A stretch of DNA of 64,000 nt. Source: Pseudomonadota bacterium. GTDB lineage: Bacteria > Myxococcota_A > Polyangia > Polyangiales > Polyangiaceae. The notes beneath the pieces were generated by a model, which saw only the letters and a list, made by a program, of their open reading frames with translations, did no database searches and was not told the DNA's origin. Below are positions 61,586-64,000 of this stretch, one piece after another. The DNA is taken from NCBI GenBank assembly GCA_023423895.1, contig JAFAER010000024.1, forward strand, positions 186,001-250,000, in the 5' to 3' direction. A program made the position numbers and the translations under genes. Position 1 is the first letter of the stretch. Each line of letters begins with the position of its first letter.

Positions 61586-64000
61586 ATGCTCACGGAGAGC
61601 AGTAGCTGTTCTGCGCCGAGCGCGACTCGACAGTCCGGACGAACGCTGGTGCGCCGAGCGATCCGTGGCCGAGACCGACGGCCGGTGCTCCTCAAGTCCT
61701 TCGCGGGGAGACAGCCGCAGCCGAAGGACATCGCTCGACTCGACAACGAGTATCGGATCGCGAGCCAGCTCGACACGCCGGCGGTCGTCAGGCCCATCGC
61801 CCTCGAGGCGACGGATGGCATGCCGACGCTCGTCCTCGAGGACTTCGGAGGCGAGCCACTCGAGAGACAGCTCGGCGGACCGATGCAGATCGAGGTCGCC
61901 CTCGATCTCGCCGTTCGAATCACGGCTGCGCTCGCGGAGGTCCATCGCCGAGGCGTGATTCACAAGGACATCAATCCCGACAACATCCTCGTCGACCGAC
62001 AGACCGGCGAGGTCAAGCTCACCGAGTTCGGGATTGCCTCGCTGTTGCCTCGCGAGCAGCCTCTCCCGCTGCGGCCTTCGCTCGTCGAGGGAACGCTGGC
62101 TTACATGGCGCCCGAGCAGACGGGCCGCATGAACCGTCCCGTCGACGCCCGCAGCGACCTCTATTCGCTCGGAGTCGTCTTCTACCGGATGCTCACCGGG
62201 CGGTCTCCGTTCGACGCCAGTGATGCGCTCGAGTGGATCCATTGCCATATCGCGCGATCGCCCGCGCCGCCGTGCGCGGTGGTCCCATCGCTGCCGCTCG
62301 CCCTCTCCGACATGGCTCTCAAGCTCCTCGCGAAGGATCCAGAGCAGCGTTACCAAACCGCGGAGGGGCTGAAGCGGGACCTCGAGCGCTGCCAGCGCGA
62401 ATGGCAGGGGCGGGGACGCATCATTCCGTTCGTCCTCGGAGAGCACGACACGCTGGACCGCCTCCTGATCACGCGCACGCTCTACGGGCGAGAGACGGAG
62501 CTCCAGACTCTCCGCGCGATTCTCCAGCGTGTCTCGGCGACCGGGGAGGCGGAGCTTGTCCTCGTTCGTGGCGGCGCCGGAATAGGAAAGTCCTCGGTCG
62601 TGCGCGAGATCAACAAGCACGTGATCGAGGAGGGAGGCCTCTATCTCGAAGGCAAGTTCGAGCCGCTGAGGGGCGGCCCTTACGGCCCCATCCTCCACGC
62701 CCTTCGGGAGGCTGTCCTGGATATCGTTGCCGAGGGCGAGCTCCAACGACGCCGCTGGAAACGTGACCTCCTCGCGGCGCTGGCCGGCGATGCCAAGGTC
62801 ATCGTCGACGTCATCCCGGAGCTGGCGCTGACCATCGGCGACCAGCCAGAGGTACCGGAGCTGCCGCTCGGAGAGGCCGAGAAGAGATTTCGCCGCGTCT
62901 TCCGGGCCTTCATCGGTGTGTTTGCGCGCCCCGATCGTCCGCTGGTCCTGTTCATCGACGACCTCCACTGGGCAGACCCGTCGAGTCTGGCGTTGATCGA
63001 GGAGGTCGTAGCCCATCCTGACACGAGGAACTTGCTCCTGATCGGTGCCTATCGCGACAACGAGGTGCCACCGGATCACCCACTCGTCGAGGCGGAGCGG
63101 CGGATTCGCGAGAGCGGAAGACGGGTCGAGGAGATCACCCTCTCCGCGCTGACCCCGTGCGACGTCCTGACGCTCGTCGCCGAGAGCATCCGGAGCGACA
63201 TAGAGCGTGCTCGTGAGCTCGCCGGCATCCTTCACGAGAAGACAGGCGGCAATCCGTTCTTCGTCCTCCAGATGCTGAGGGCAATCCGCCGCGAGAACCT
63301 GCTCTGGTTCGACGACCAGGCGGGTGAGTGGCGTTGGGACATCTCGCGAATCCGGGCGCTCTCGTACACGAACAACGTCATCGACCTGCTCGTTCGCAAG
63401 CTCACCACTCTCCCCTCGGCGACCCAGGAGGTGCTCCAGGTCGCGGCGTGTCTGGGCAACAGGCGCTCTCTCGGGACGCTCGCGCTCGCCACGGGCAAGG
63501 GCGAAGACGTCGTGCTCCGCGATCTCTGGGACGCCGTGCGCGAAGGTCTCGTCGTCCTCACCGCTGATTCCTATGCGTTCGTCCACGACCGTATGCAGCA
63601 GGCGGCCTATTCGCAGATCCCCCTCGAGGGACGGGAGGCGGCCCACCTCGGAATCGGGCGGCTCATGCGCGAGCACGCGCAGCCGGATCGGCGCGACGAA
63701 TGCCTCTTCGACATCAGCACTCAACTCAATCTCGGCGCGTCGCTGATCGAGAACCTCGGCGAGCGCAGGGACGTGGCGGAGCTCGATCTCCACGCGGGCC
63801 GGAAAGCGAGAGCGGCGTCGGCCTTCGGCTCGGCGCTCGAGTACTTCAGTGCGGGAGCAAACCTGCTCGACGAAAGCGAGTGGAGCACCTGTTACGAGCT
63901 GAAGTACGCGCTCGAGCTCGAACGTGCCGAGTGCGAGTGGCTCACGGGCCATCCGGAGCGGGCACGAGCCCGCCTGGAGCGCGTCCTCGCGCGCGCCCGT
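61586..64000 (+). CDS. Ser/Thr kinase-AAA sensor protein, 3' end outside window
   Basis: 805 codons, open to the last base. The ATG at 61586 is preceded by a TACTAT-like -10 box at 61571-61576, suggesting a very short leader. Order: protein kinase domain (about 20-260; K37 in VLLKSF; H126-K-D128-I-N-P-D-N; DFG is replaced by EFG, T146-E147-F-G149; MAPEQTGRMN); AAA/STAND ATPase with GGAGIGKSS near 329 and LFIDDLHWADP; then a long TPR-like helical region (VCLGNRRSLGTLAL..., LRE-rich). Family knowledge: the rest, outside the window, is typically GAF plus histidine-kinase modules, giving a trifunctional Ser/Thr and histidine sensor kinase. The DFG change casts doubt on kinase activity. Confidence 0.9.
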   Translation, partial: MLTESSSCSAPSATRQSGRTLVRRAIRGRDRRPVLLKSFAGRQPQPKDIARLDNEYRIASQLDTPAVVRPIALEATDGMPTLVLEDFGGEPLERQLGGPMQIEVALDLAVRITAALAEVHRRGVIHKDINPDNILVDRQTGEVKLTEFGIASLLPREQPLPLRPSLVEGTLAYMAPEQTGRMNRPVDARSDLYSLGVVFYRMLTGRSPFDASDALEWIHCHIARSPAPPCAVVPSLPLALSDMALKLLAKDPEQRYQTAEGLKRDLERCQREWQGRGRIIPFVLGEHDTLDRLLITRTLYGRETELQTLRAILQRVSATGEAELVLVRGGAGIGKSSVVREINKHVIEEGGLYLEGKFEPLRGGPYGPILHALREAVLDIVAEGELQRRRWKRDLLAALAGDAKVIVDVIPELALTIGDQPEVPELPLGEAEKRFRRVFRAFIGVFARPDRPLVLFIDDLHWADPSSLALIEEVVAHPDTRNLLLIGAYRDNEVPPDHPLVEAERRIRESGRRVEEITLSALTPCDVLTLVAESIRSDIERARELAGILHEKTGGNPFFVLQMLRAIRRENLLWFDDQAGEWRWDISRIRALSYTNNVIDLLVRKLTTLPSATQEVLQVAACLGNRRSLGTLALATGKGEDVVLRDLWDAVREGLVVLTADSYAFVHDRMQQAAYSQIPLEGREAAHLGIGRLMREHAQPDRRDECLFDISTQLNLGASLIENLGERRDVAELDLHAGRKARAASAFGSALEYFSAGANLLDESEWSTCYELKYALELERAECEWLTGHPERARARLERVLARAR

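Overview
The window is a 64 kb piece of a high-GC chromosome (strong G/C bias at third codon positions). The mix of genes points to a myxobacterium-like member of Myxococcota, probably the Polyangia side. The pointers are many lipoproteins of unknown function, Cys-rich 'NGDETDVDCGG' modules, Ser/Thr kinases fused to AAA, TPR, GAF and sigma-54 modules, several PAS/STAS/BTAD regulators, type IV pilus ATPases, and an exported PLP enzyme. This assignment is inference; no rRNA or other phylogenetic marker is present. I saw no tRNA, rRNA, CRISPR array, insertion sequence, prophage or replication origin.

Layout. 1-5020 (+): DUF58, BatA-like and large double-vWA proteins in an overlapping operon, whose 5' end lies outside the window. 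5031-7310 (-): a SulP transporter fused to STAS and beta-carbonic anhydrase, with a recognisable promoter. 7712-12259 (-): ATP synthase genes in the order b', b, delta, alpha, gamma, without beta, epsilon, a or c. 12479-14408 (-): a hypothetical protein, a small protein and a Bcp-type peroxiredoxin lipoprotein. 14628-16300 (+): alpha/beta hydrolase plus TetR. 16424-16978 (+): a hypothetical protein with a probable very short leader. 17048-25564 (-): a PilU-like ATPase, PilT and a conserved small protein, preceded by a 1533-residue kinase/AAA/TPR/GAF/sigma-54 activator and an outer-membrane protein gene. 25679-29244: a hydrolase, a coiled-coil protein, and a TetR divergent from a cytochrome P450 with a palindromic operator between them. 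29274-31792: two lipoproteins (beta-propeller-like and RCC1). 31805-36521 (-): a four-gene TolC / MacB-like permease / ATPase / membrane-fusion exporter operon. 36679-39343 (-): a Tat-exported class V aminotransferase and an RsbR-like PAS-STAS protein. 40151-43290: a SnoaL-like lipoprotein and a metzincin-type metalloprotease lipoprotein. 43390-46839 (-): a BTAD/AAA regulator. 47086-50221: a conserved hypothetical protein, the RoxA ribosomal-protein hydroxylase and a solitary DNA methyltransferase. 50329-52410 (+): a CPA2 antiporter. 52414-61323: a lipoprotein-rich stretch including tandem FGE-fold proteins, a DUF6882-like protein and a LuxR regulator. 61586-64000 (+): the 5' part of a kinase/AAA sensor gene that runs off the window.

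How parts may work together. The unit most worth attention is 17048-25564. There an outer-membrane protein gene, a very large kinase-headed sigma-54 activator and the pilus retraction ATPases lie head to tail on one strand, which suggests, without proving, a link between that sensor and pilus motors. The vWA operon is probably a membrane-associated MoxR/BatA-type complex. The tripartite exporter is self-contained, since all four parts are present with overlapping ends. Two regulator/enzyme pairs (hydrolase-TetR and TetR-P450) carry inverted repeats where repressor sites are expected. Much of 52-61 kb encodes surface lipoproteins of unknown role.

Functional names come from motifs and gene order read by eye; no database search was possible. 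Start codons were chosen from Shine-Dalgarno matches, overlap with the upstream stop, or signal peptides, and the choice is stated where it matters.
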